DNA of 36,900 nt from DATBDE01 sp036270095 (GTDB lineage: Bacteria > Actinomycetota > Thermoleophilia > Solirubrobacterales > Solirubrobacteraceae): assembly GCA_036270095.1 (NCBI GenBank), contig DATBDE010000115.1, positions 1 to 36,900 on the forward strand, written 5' to 3'. Position numbers and translations under genes: made by a program. Below, piece after piece: positions 8,896-16,573 of this stretch (positions within the stretch are counted from its first letter, which is position 1; the number at the start of each line of letters is the position of its first letter). The notes under the pieces were generated by a model. It had not been told where the DNA came from and did not search any database. It saw nothing but the letters and a program-made list of their open reading frames with translations.

Positions 8896-11171
8896 GCTAT
8901 GTCGGCACCTCGGTGCCCCGGGTCGAGGACGGGCCCCTGCTCACCGGCACCGGCTGCTTCGTTGACGACCTGGGCCGCGGGTCCCAGCTGACCGCGCGGG
9001 TGGTGCGCAGCGACGTCGCCGCCGGGCGGCTCGTGGCCGTGCGCACCGGCGCAGCGCGCCGGCGCCCGGGCGTGGTGGCGGTGATCACCGCCGCCGACAT
9101 CCCCGACATCCGCATCCCCGTGCGGATGATGCCCTCGGAGGAGGCCAAGCCGGTCACGCAGCCGCCGCTGGCCCGGGAGGTCGTGCGCTACGTGGGCGAG
9201 CCGGTGGCGATCGTGTTGGCCGAGGACGCCTACACGGCCGAGGACGCGGCCGGTGAGGTGGAGGTCGAGATCGAGCCGACGGCGCCGCTGCTCGACGGGC
9301 CCGGCGCGGCCGAGCCCGGCGCGGCCGCCCTGCACCCCCAGGCGTCCAACGGCAACGTGGTCAACACGCTTCGCTCGCGCTGGGGCCGCGACGCCCAGGC
9401 GGTGCTGGACGGGGCCGACGTCGTCGTGCGCGACCGGCTGCGCGTGCAGCGCCACGCCGCGATCCCGCTGGAGACGCGCGGCCTGCTGGCTGAGGTCGAC
9501 GCCGACAGCGGCCGGCTGACGGTGTGGGGCCCGACCAAGGTCAAGCACTTCAACCGCACCCTGCTGGCCGGCTTCCTGGATCTCCCCGAGGAGGCGGTGC
9601 GGTTCGTCGAGCCCGACGTCGGCGGCGGCTTCGGCGCCCGCGGCGAGTTCTACCCCGAGGACTTCCTCGTGCCCTGGCTGGCCGTGAAGACGGGGCGCCC
9701 GGTCAAGTGGGTCGAGGACCGGCGCGAGCACTTCGTCGCCCTGAACCACTCCCGCGAGACCTGGTGCGACTTCGAGATCGGCGCCACCGCCGACGGCCGC
9801 CTGCTCGGCTTCCGCGCCGCCTGCCTGGTCGACCAGGGCGCCTACGCGCGCACCCACGGCACCCTGCTCATGCCCTGGGTGCTCGTGCACCACATGGCCG
9901 GCCCCTACGTGTGGGAGGGCTTCGCCGTCGAGGCCCGCAGCGTGCTGACCAACAAGACGCCGTCGGGGACCTACCGCGCCCCCTCCCAGTACGAGGCCGC
10001 GTTCTTCCGCGAGCGCATGGTCGACCGCCTGGCCACGGCGCTGGACGCCGACCCGGCCGAGCTGCGCGCCCGCAACCTCATCACCGTCGACGCCATGCCC
10101 TACCGCATGGAGCTCACCGACATCACCCCGCCCGTGATCTACGACAACGGCGACTTCCCCGAGGTCGTCTCGAGCCTGCTGCGCCACGCCGGCCACGAGC
10201 GCCGGCGCGCCGAGCGGGCGCGGCGCCGTAGGCGCGGCGAGCTCGTCGGCGTCGGCATGGCCGCCTACGTGGAGGAGACCGCGTTCGGCCGCTACGAGTA
10301 CGCCACCATCGCCCCGCGCGACGACGGCGGCTGGGTCGCGCACGTGGGCGTGGCCTCGCTGGGCCAGGGCGTGCGCACGGCGCTGGCCCAGGTGGTCGCC
10401 GACCAGCTCCAGGTCCCGCTCGAGGAGGTCGAGATCAGCCACCGCGACACCGACCTCGTCCCGCTCGGCTTCGGCGCCTACGCCAGCCGCACGACGATCA
10501 TCGGCGGCGGCGCGGTGGTCGGCGCGGCCGACGACCTCAAGTGCAAGGCGATCGCGGCTGCGGCCGACCGGCTGGAGATCGCCGAGGCCGACCTCGAGGT
10601 CGGCCCGGGCGCCATGGTGGCCCCGCGTGGCAACCCCGGGCGCGGCCTCCCCATGGCCGAGCTCGGCTGCGTGGGCGAGCACCGCTTCGACAAGCCGCTG
10701 CCCACCTTCGACATGGGCGCGTGCATGGCCGAGGTCACCGTCGATCGCGACACCGGCGCCGTGCGCGTCGAGCGCATGGTCGTGTGCCAGGACATCGGCA
10801 CGGCGGTCAACCCACGGCTGGTCGACGGCCAGCTCGTGGGCGGCGCCGCCCAGGGCGTCGGCGGCACGCTGTTCGAGGAGCTCGCCTACGACCCCTCGGG
10901 CCAGCCGCTGGCCACGTCGTTCATGGACTACCTGATGCCCACCGCCGCCGAGGTGCCGCCGGTCGACACCGTCCAGCTCGACCTGCCCCACTGGGACGAG
11001 TCGACCGGGAACCCGCTGCACGCCAAAGCCGCGGGCGAGGGCGGCATCGTCGGCTCGGGCGCGGCGATCGCCAACGCGGTCGCCGACGCCGTCGGCGACG
11101 ACCCCGGCCTCAGCCGCCTGCCCCTGACCCCCAGCGCGATGCTCGCCGTCGTCGGAGAGGAGTCGTCTTGA
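8892..11171 (+). CDS. Molybdenum hydroxylase large subunit (XdhA/CoxL family)
   Basis: A large subunit of 759 residues starting MSYVGTSVPRVEDGPLLTGT at an ATGA overlap with the gene upstream. Motifs: GGGFGARGEFYPED, WVEDRREHFVALNHSRE, cofactor loop GTYRAPSQYE, and KAAGEGGIVGSG with the active-site glutamate. The loop reads RAPS where the neighbour has RGPG, so the pocket near the molybdenum probably differs and the substrate may too. It is the second of two tandem ARGEFYPED-type subunits and may form a mixed complex or act on a different intermediate; this is inference. Its TGA overlaps the TTG start of the amidohydrolase gene. Confidence 0.92.
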   Translation: MSYVGTSVPRVEDGPLLTGTGCFVDDLGRGSQLTARVVRSDVAAGRLVAVRTGAARRRPGVVAVITAADIPDIRIPVRMMPSEEAKPVTQPPLAREVVRYVGEPVAIVLAEDAYTAEDAAGEVEVEIEPTAPLLDGPGAAEPGAAALHPQASNGNVVNTLRSRWGRDAQAVLDGADVVVRDRLRVQRHAAIPLETRGLLAEVDADSGRLTVWGPTKVKHFNRTLLAGFLDLPEEAVRFVEPDVGGGFGARGEFYPEDFLVPWLAVKTGRPVKWVEDRREHFVALNHSRETWCDFEIGATADGRLLGFRAACLVDQGAYARTHGTLLMPWVLVHHMAGPYVWEGFAVEARSVLTNKTPSGTYRAPSQYEAAFFRERMVDRLATALDADPAELRARNLITVDAMPYRMELTDITPPVIYDNGDFPEVVSSLLRHAGHERRRAERARRRRRGELVGVGMAAYVEETAFGRYEYATIAPRDDGGWVAHVGVASLGQGVRTALAQVVADQLQVPLEEVEISHRDTDLVPLGFGAYASRTTIIGGGAVVGAADDLKCKAIAAAADRLEIAEADLEVGPGAMVAPRGNPGRGLPMAELGCVGEHRFDKPLPTFDMGACMAEVTVDRDTGAVRVERMVVCQDIGTAVNPRLVDGQLVGGAAQGVGGTLFEELAYDPSGQPLATSFMDYLMPTAAEVPPVDTVQLDLPHWDESTGNPLHAKAAGEGGIVGSGAAIANAVADAVGDDPGLSRLPLTPSAMLAVVGEESS

Positions 11172-12403
11172 AGCAGATCATCCGTAACGTGGCACTGCGC
11201 GGACGCGAGGGTGCGTTCGACGTGGCCTTGGAGGACGACCGCATCGCGGCCGTCGAGCCGCGCATCGACGCGGCCGCGGATGCCGAACACGACGGCGGCG
11301 GTGGCCTGCTCGTGCCCGGGCTCGTCAACGCCCACCAGCACCTCGACAAGTGCATGCTCGGCGACGTCATGCGCCAGAACGAGTCCCAGACGCTGCAGGA
11401 GGCGATCGAGATCACCTGGGACTTCAAGCGCAACTACACGGTCGAGGAGATCGCCGAACGCGCCTCGCCGGTGATCGAGGCCGCGATCGTCAACGGCACC
11501 ACGGCGATGCGCGGCTTCGCCGACGTGGACACCATCGGCGGGCTCGTGCCCGTGCAGGGCCTGCTCGAGCTCAGGCGCCGCTTCGAGGGCCTGATCACCT
11601 TCGAGGTCGTCGCCTTCCCGCAGGAGGCGATCGTGCGCGACCCCGGCTGCGCGAAGCTCATGGAGGAGGCGATGGAGCTGGGCTGCGACGTCGTCGGCGG
11701 CCTGCCCTGGTACGAGCGCCTGGACCGCCACGTCGAGGAGCACATCGACTTCTGCTTCGAGCTGGCCCAGCGGACGGGCAAGGACATCCACATGCTCGCC
11801 GACGACACCGACGACCCGTACTCGCGCAGCCTCGAGTACCTGGCCGTGCGCACGCTCGAGGAGGGCTACGGCGGCCGCGTGACCGCGAGCCACTGCGGCG
11901 CCCTGGCCGCCTACGACGACAACCACGCCGCGAGAGTCATCGGCTACATCAAGGAGGCCGGGGTGTCGATCTCGTCCAACACGCAGATCAGCCTCGTGCT
12001 CGACGGCCGCGCCGACCGCGGCCTCATCCGCCGCGGCATCACCCGCGTGCGCGAGCTTCTGGACGCGGGGGTCAACGTGCTCTCGTCCCAGGACGACGTC
12101 AACGACCCGTACTACCCCTTCGGCAGGCCCGACCAGCTCGAGGTGGGCCAGTACACGGCCCACGTGGCCCAGCTCACGTACCTGCCCGAGCTCGAGACCG
12201 TGTTCGACCTGATCGGCGTCAACGCGGCCAGGGCGATGCGGCTCGAGGGCTACGGGGTCGAGGTCGGCGACCGGGCCGACCTGTGCGTGATCGACGCTCC
12301 GACCGTGCGCGAGGCGCTCCGCCTCATCCCGCCGCGCCGGTTCGTGTTCTACGGCGGGCGCTTGGTGGCCGAGAGCCGACTGGAAAGGACGTTGCATGCC
12401 TGA
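11168..12403 (+). CDS. Cytosine deaminase-like amidohydrolase
   Basis: A 411-residue metal-dependent hydrolase resembling cytosine deaminase CodA. The start is TTG 11168, overlapping the upstream stop as TTGA, with GGAGAGG about 7 bases upstream. Landmarks: NAHQHLDK (H56, H58), FPQEAI (Q152, CodA Q156), SHCGALAAYD (H242, CodA H246), SSQDDVNDPYYPFG (D309, CodA D313) and the CodA-like RRGITRVRELLDAG. At a constant offset of four, CodA metal ligand H214 is L210 here (segment IHMLADDTDDPYSR) and catalytic E217 is D213. The fold is therefore clear but the chemistry is probably not plain cytosine deamination. It likely acts on an amino or cyclic amide group of the heterocycle oxidised by the neighbouring molybdenum enzymes. 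It overlaps the next gene by eight bases. Confidence 0.85.
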   Translation: MKQIIRNVALRGREGAFDVALEDDRIAAVEPRIDAAADAEHDGGGGLLVPGLVNAHQHLDKCMLGDVMRQNESQTLQEAIEITWDFKRNYTVEEIAERASPVIEAAIVNGTTAMRGFADVDTIGGLVPVQGLLELRRRFEGLITFEVVAFPQEAIVRDPGCAKLMEEAMELGCDVVGGLPWYERLDRHVEEHIDFCFELAQRTGKDIHMLADDTDDPYSRSLEYLAVRTLEEGYGGRVTASHCGALAAYDDNHAARVIGYIKEAGVSISSNTQISLVLDGRADRGLIRRGITRVRELLDAGVNVLSSQDDVNDPYYPFGRPDQLEVGQYTAHVAQLTYLPELETVFDLIGVNAARAMRLEGYGVEVGDRADLCVIDAPTVREALRLIPPRRFVFYGGRLVAESRLERTLHA

Positions 12404-13838
12404 GTCCGTCGACCTGCTGATCGAGCGCGGGGTCGTGCTGCCGATGACCGGCGAGCACGACCTGTTCTGGGACGGGGCGGTGGCGATCGACGACGGGCGC
12501 ATCATCGCCGTCGGCGCCACCGCCGACCTGCGCGAGGCCTACGACCCCAAGGGGACGATCGACGCCCACGAGCAGCTCGTCATGCCGGGCCTGGTCAACA
12601 CCCACATGCACCTGTTCGGGGCGTTCGCGCGCGGGCTCGTCAACGACCTGTCCTTCACCCCGTGGATCCAGAAGAAGTTCTATGTGACCTCGAAGGGGCT
12701 GAACCCGGACAACTACTACCTGGGCACGCAGTTCACGAGCATCGAGATGCTGAAGACCGGAACGACGGCGTTCCTGGACTGTGGCACCTACCAGGAGCTC
12801 GAGGAGGCGGCCATCCGGGGCGTGGAGACGGCCGGCATCCGTGCCGTCCTGGCCCGCGCCATGGCCGACGTGCAGGACGACCTGGCCGAGTTCCTGACCC
12901 GCTCGGACACGGTCACGCGCGAGAACCTCGAACACGCCGAGCGCTTCATCGACACCTACGACCGCGCCGCCGACGGCCGCGTGCGGGCGTGGCCGTGCCC
13001 GATCCAGGTCACCTCGTCCTCCGATGAGCTCTGCGTCGGCTCGATGGACCTGGCCGAGCGCTTCGACGTCGGCGTCGTCACCCACTCCAACGTCGATCGC
13101 GAGGACATCGAGGCCCACGAGCTGCGTTTCGGCTCGCGCCCGATCGAGCGGTTCAACTCCCTCGGCATCCTCAACCACCGCTTCGTTGGCACCCACATGG
13201 CCTGGCTGAGCGACAAGGAGGTCAACCTCCTGGAGGCCACCGGCGGCGGCGCCATCCATTGCCCGAGCGCGAGCATGAAGGGCGCCTACGGCGCGCTCTC
13301 CAAGGGGCGCTATCCGGAGCTCATCGCCGCCGGCGGCAACGTCGGCCTGGGCACCGACGGCCCCGCCGCCGCCTGCTTCCTGGACATGTTCCGCGAGGTC
13401 CACCTCACCGCGACCGGGCACAAGGAGGCCCGCTTGGACTGGACGCTGATCTCGCCCTACCAGGCGCTCGAGCTGGCCACCCTCGGCTCGGCCCGCGCCA
13501 TGCTCATGCAGGACGAGATCGGCTCGCTGGAGCCGGGCAAGCGCGCCGACGTGATCCTGCTCGACCTCATGCAGCCCTCGATGGTGCCCTGGCACGAGGA
13601 CAACCTGCTCGCCAACCTCGTGTACTCGGGCACGGGCAGCCTCGTGCACAGCGTGCTCGTGGACGGGCGCGTGGTGGTGCGCGGCGGCGAGGTGCTGACC
13701 ATGGACGAAGGCGAGATCCTGCGGGCCATCCAGAAGGAGGCCCCGCGCTTCGTGAAGCTCGCGCGCGAGTGGGACGCGAACTTCTGGCCGCAGGACCACA
13801 CCAAGCCCCACGTCTTCAAGCGGGTGACGCCGGCATGA
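12396..13838 (+). CDS. Amidohydrolase of the chlorohydrolase/deaminase (SsnA/TrzN/AtzB-like) type
   Basis: A 480-residue amidohydrolase of the group containing guanine, 8-oxoguanine and S-adenosylhomocysteine deaminases and triazine hydrolases. ATG 12396 has GGAAAGGA 7 bases upstream and overlaps the preceding gene. Metal ligands: H70 and H72 in NTHMHLFG, H230 in VVTHSNVDRED, and D321 in GLGTDGPAA; H267 in GTHMAWLSDKE is the usual catalytic histidine. The family's HxxE glutamate appears to be V233 here. An N-terminal and C-terminal beta-sandwich is implied by the IDDGRIIAVG and LEPGKRADVILLD segments. Probable role is hydrolytic deamination or a related C-N cleavage. Substrate not predictable. 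ATGA overlap with the M20 gene. Confidence 0.87.
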   Translation: MPESVDLLIERGVVLPMTGEHDLFWDGAVAIDDGRIIAVGATADLREAYDPKGTIDAHEQLVMPGLVNTHMHLFGAFARGLVNDLSFTPWIQKKFYVTSKGLNPDNYYLGTQFTSIEMLKTGTTAFLDCGTYQELEEAAIRGVETAGIRAVLARAMADVQDDLAEFLTRSDTVTRENLEHAERFIDTYDRAADGRVRAWPCPIQVTSSSDELCVGSMDLAERFDVGVVTHSNVDREDIEAHELRFGSRPIERFNSLGILNHRFVGTHMAWLSDKEVNLLEATGGGAIHCPSASMKGAYGALSKGRYPELIAAGGNVGLGTDGPAAACFLDMFREVHLTATGHKEARLDWTLISPYQALELATLGSARAMLMQDEIGSLEPGKRADVILLDLMQPSMVPWHEDNLLANLVYSGTGSLVHSVLVDGRVVVRGGEVLTMDEGEILRAIQKEAPRFVKLAREWDANFWPQDHTKPHVFKRVTPA

Positions 13839-15100
13839 TCGACGCCAAGACGGCCGACGCGGTCCTGGGCCGCATCAATGAGCGCGACCTGGTCGAGCTC
13901 GCCCTGCACATCACCAGCGTCCCCGCGCCGCCGGGCGGGGAGGGCGAGGGCGCCGAGGTCATCTACCAGTGGCTGGCCGACGAGGGCTTCTCCGCCCGGC
14001 GGGTGGGGCTGTTCGAGGACCGGTTCAACGTGTTCGCCGAGGTGCCGGCGCAGGGCCAGGGCCCCGCGCTCGCGTTCAACAGCCACATCGACACGTGGAT
14101 GCACCCCGAGGACCACCTGATCTGGCGCGACCCGGCCCAGCCCGATTACCACGTCGGGCGCGAGGAGGGCGACCTGCTCATCGGCAACCCGGTGGTCAAC
14201 GACAAGGGCCCGATGGCGGCCTGGCTGCTGGCGGCCAAGGCCATCCGCGATGCCGGCGTGACGCTCGTGGGCCCCCTGTATCTCACTGCCGTGCCGGGCG
14301 AGATCGGCCAGGAGCCGGTGGACGAGTTCCAGGGCAAGCGGTACTTGAGCAAGGAGGTCGGCGCGCGCTACCTGGTCAACCACACGCCGCGCGCGAGCTT
14401 CTGCCTGTGCGCCGAGGCCACGGCGTTCCGCAAGGGCTGGATCGAGGCGGGCAAGGCCTTCTACAAGATCACCGTCTACGGCGGGCCGGTGCTGTACACG
14501 CCCTACGTCGCCCGCCCCTACCCGCCCGGCGAGCACCCCAACGCGATCGTCCGGGCGCTGCCGCTCATCGCGCGGCTGGAGGAGTGGGCGCTCGAGTACG
14601 AGCAGCGCCACACGTACGCGTCACCGGGTGGGACGGTCGTGCCGCGCGTCAACGTGTCGGCCATACGCGCGGGCCAGCCCTGGCTGGTGTTGCAGAACCC
14701 CGAGGTGTGCATGCTCTACCTCGACATCCGCACCGTGCCCGGGCAGGACGGCGGCGCCATCCGCCACGAGCTGCGGGCGCTGCTGGACGAGCTCGGGCTC
14801 GAGGGCAGCGTGGAGCAGTTCGTGGACCGGCCCGGCTACGAGGCGCACGGCATCGAGCCGCTCTCCGACGCGATCGACGAGGCGCATCGGTACGAGTTCG
14901 ACGACGACGTCCAGATCGCCACGCCGCCGGAGTGCAGCATGTGGCGCGACCACAACGTGTTCAACGAGGCGGGCATCCCGGCCCTCACCTACGGCCCGCC
15001 CGGCGTGGCCGGCGCGGGCACGTTCGCCGTGCGCAAGGAGGATCTGCTGCGCGCCAGCCGGGTCTACGCCCTGACCGCCCTGTCGATGTGCGCCGGCTAG
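13835..15100 (+). CDS. M20-family amidohydrolase/deacylase (ArgE/DapE/CPG2-like)
   Basis: A 421-residue protein of the M20 metallohydrolase family, which cleaves N-acyl, N-carbamoyl or peptide amides. Landmarks: FNSHIDTW (H84, D86), NDKGP (D123), PGEIGQEP (155-161) where most members have DEExG, and CAEAT (E194). The usual first glutamate of the EE pair is G155 and the last metal ligand, His in an AHxxxE motif before the final helix, is not seen (GAGTFAVRKEDLL, around residue 394). A histidine in MWRDHNVFNEAG may take over. It is the last gene of the operon starting at 4251 and ends convergently with the CoxG-like gene on a shared CTAG. Probable role: amide cleavage after ring opening. Confidence 0.85.
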   Translation: MIDAKTADAVLGRINERDLVELALHITSVPAPPGGEGEGAEVIYQWLADEGFSARRVGLFEDRFNVFAEVPAQGQGPALAFNSHIDTWMHPEDHLIWRDPAQPDYHVGREEGDLLIGNPVVNDKGPMAAWLLAAKAIRDAGVTLVGPLYLTAVPGEIGQEPVDEFQGKRYLSKEVGARYLVNHTPRASFCLCAEATAFRKGWIEAGKAFYKITVYGGPVLYTPYVARPYPPGEHPNAIVRALPLIARLEEWALEYEQRHTYASPGGTVVPRVNVSAIRAGQPWLVLQNPEVCMLYLDIRTVPGQDGGAIRHELRALLDELGLEGSVEQFVDRPGYEAHGIEPLSDAIDEAHRYEFDDDVQIATPPECSMWRDHNVFNEAGIPALTYGPPGVAGAGTFAVRKEDLLRASRVYALTALSMCAG

Positions 15101-15828
15101 AGCTTGATCCCGAAGCGCACGGTCGCGCCGCGCCGCTTGCCGCGGCGGGAGCGCAGGACGCCGAAGACGATGCCGAGCACCGCCAGCAGGACCACGGCGG
15201 GCACGCCGTAGCGCACGGCCGGCATCTGGCCGACGACGGAGCCGAGGTCGAGCGCGTCCTCCTCGGCGGGCGCGGGCGGCGGTGGGGTGGGGCGCGACGG
15301 GGCGGCGCTGGGCGCCTCGCCCGAGTCGGCGGCGGCCGCGGCGGGCTCGGCCTCGGGCGTGGCGGCGGCGCCGTTCTCACCGCCCTCGAGAAGGTAGGCC
15401 TCGAAGCGCCGGGCGAAGTCGGTGAGCATGCGCCCGGCGACGTCCTGCATGATCCCGCGGCCGAACTGGGCCTGGCGGCCGGTGACCTGGAGATCGGTGA
15501 CCGCGATGACCCGGGTGGCGCCGTCCTCGTCCACGACTTGGTTGTGGATCACGGCCGCGGCCGTGCCCTGGCCCTTGGCCTCCTTGGCCCGGACCTCGAG
15601 GTCGACCGTGCGGTTCTCCTCGTCGACCGAGGCAAGGCGGGCGGTGCCCTGGTAGGAGATCGACATCGGGCCCACGCGGATCTTCATCGCGCCCTTGAAG
15701 ACGCCCTCCTCGTCGGTCGGCTCGATCTTCGCGCCGGGGAGGAATCCGGCGACGGTTTCGATGTCGAGCAGCGTCTCCCAGGCCCGTTCGAGGGGGACGT
15801 TGACGCTGAATTCGTTTTCAAGCTTCAT
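15097..15828 (-). CDS. CoxG-like SRPBCC protein with C-terminal membrane anchor
   Basis: A 243-residue protein. Residues 1-150 form an SRPBCC/CoxG domain beginning MKLENEFSVNVPLERAWETL and including FLPGAKIE and TDLQVTGRQAQFGRGIMQDV. A proline/alanine-rich linker follows (about 155-190), then a membrane segment near 208-226 and a basic tail (RSRRGKRRG). CoxG proteins are accessory to molybdenum CO dehydrogenases and are associated with membrane recruitment and with quinone delivery. By analogy this one may couple one of the local hydroxylases to the respiratory chain. ATG 15828 has GGGGGA just upstream. It is divergent from a second CoxG-like gene. Confidence 0.88.
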   Translation of the reverse strand: MKLENEFSVNVPLERAWETLLDIETVAGFLPGAKIEPTDEEGVFKGAMKIRVGPMSISYQGTARLASVDEENRTVDLEVRAKEAKGQGTAAAVIHNQVVDEDGATRVIAVTDLQVTGRQAQFGRGIMQDVAGRMLTDFARRFEAYLLEGGENGAAATPEAEPAAAAADSGEAPSAAPSRPTPPPPAPAEEDALDLGSVVGQMPAVRYGVPAVVLLAVLGIVFGVLRSRRGKRRGATVRFGIKL

Positions 15829-15856
15829 GGATCCCCCGAGTCGGCGGAAGCGATAT

Positions 15857-15876
15857 GGTCCAACATTATACTTTTG
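15857..15876. promoter_or_regulatory. Shared divergent promoter element, copy 2
   Basis: GGTCCAACATTATACTTTTG lies between the two divergent CoxG-like genes. On the minus strand it holds TATAAT (15865-15870), 37 bases before the ATG at 15828. On the plus strand it holds an overlapping TATACT (15869-15874), about 28 bases before the ATG at 15902. It matches the element at 4199-4218 at 18 of 20 positions in the same orientation. Confidence 0.62.
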
Positions 15877-15893
15877 CGCAGGAGAGCCTGCGC
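15876..15893 (+). promoter_or_regulatory. Leader hairpin holding the ribosome binding site
   Basis: GCGCAGG and CCTGCGC pair perfectly over seven bases around the loop AGAG, in the leader of the gene at 15902. The only purine-rich stretch of that leader (AGGAGAG) lies in the 3' end of the left arm and the loop, so folding could limit initiation. Spacing to the ATG is rather long (about 15 bases). Confidence 0.4.
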
Positions 15894-15901
15894 GTGCCTG
15901 C

Positions 15902-16573
15902 ATGATCCTCGAGACCGACTTCACCGTTCCTGCTACCCCGGATCGGGTCTGGAATGCACTGCTGGATCTTGACGCTCTGGGCGCCTGTTTGCCTGGTGCC
16001 AGCCTGAGCCGCGTCGACGGCGACTCGACCCTCCAGGGTGCGGTGCGGCCCCAGGTCAACGGCAGCGAGCTCCCATGCATCGGAACCCTGCGCGCGGTCG
16101 ACGCCGACGAGGACGGCCGCAGCGCAAGCGCCGCCCTGCACATGCACCAGGTCGGCGGCCCCGGTTTCGCGACCGCGCTGCTGCGCGGCAAGGTGGCCGA
16201 GGCCGACGGCGGCTCGCGCGTCGCCGTCTCCGTGGACGGTCGCGTCGCGGCGCCCGGCGTCTCCGAGGACGCCTCGCGCCCCGAGGCCGAGCGCCTGCTC
16301 GGCGAGCTGGCCGCGAGGCTGGAGTCGAGCCTGGCCGAACGCGCGGCCACGGCCGAGGCCGCGCCGGTTGCCGCCGCACCCACCGCCTCGGCCGACCGCT
16401 CGCCGCTCGCCGCGCCCGCCCCGGCGCCCTCCGAGCGCCGCGGGCCGCAGGTCCACCCGGCCGCCGCACTCGGCGCCGTGGGCGCCGCCGGCGCCGTGGC
16501 TCTGGCCGCGGCGCTGTTGCGCGGCAAGCGCACGCGCCGGGGCGCCTGGGTCGAGATCAGGTACCGGTGGTAA
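15902..16573 (+). CDS. CoxG-like SRPBCC protein with C-terminal membrane anchor
   Basis: A 223-residue paralogue of the divergent CoxG-like protein. The SRPBCC domain covers about residues 1-145 (MILETDFTVPATPDRVWNAL, CLPGASLSRVDGD). An alanine/proline linker follows, then a membrane segment near 187-206 and a basic end (RGKRTRRG). It is the first gene of the operon running to 20442 and overlaps the following large-subunit gene by seven bases. By analogy with CoxG it probably links the molybdenum hydroxylase encoded directly downstream to the membrane quinone pool; this is inference from family and context. Confidence 0.85.
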   Translation: MILETDFTVPATPDRVWNALLDLDALGACLPGASLSRVDGDSTLQGAVRPQVNGSELPCIGTLRAVDADEDGRSASAALHMHQVGGPGFATALLRGKVAEADGGSRVAVSVDGRVAAPGVSEDASRPEAERLLGELAARLESSLAERAATAEAAPVAAAPTASADRSPLAAPAPAPSERRGPQVHPAAALGAVGAAGAVALAAALLRGKRTRRGAWVEIRYRW

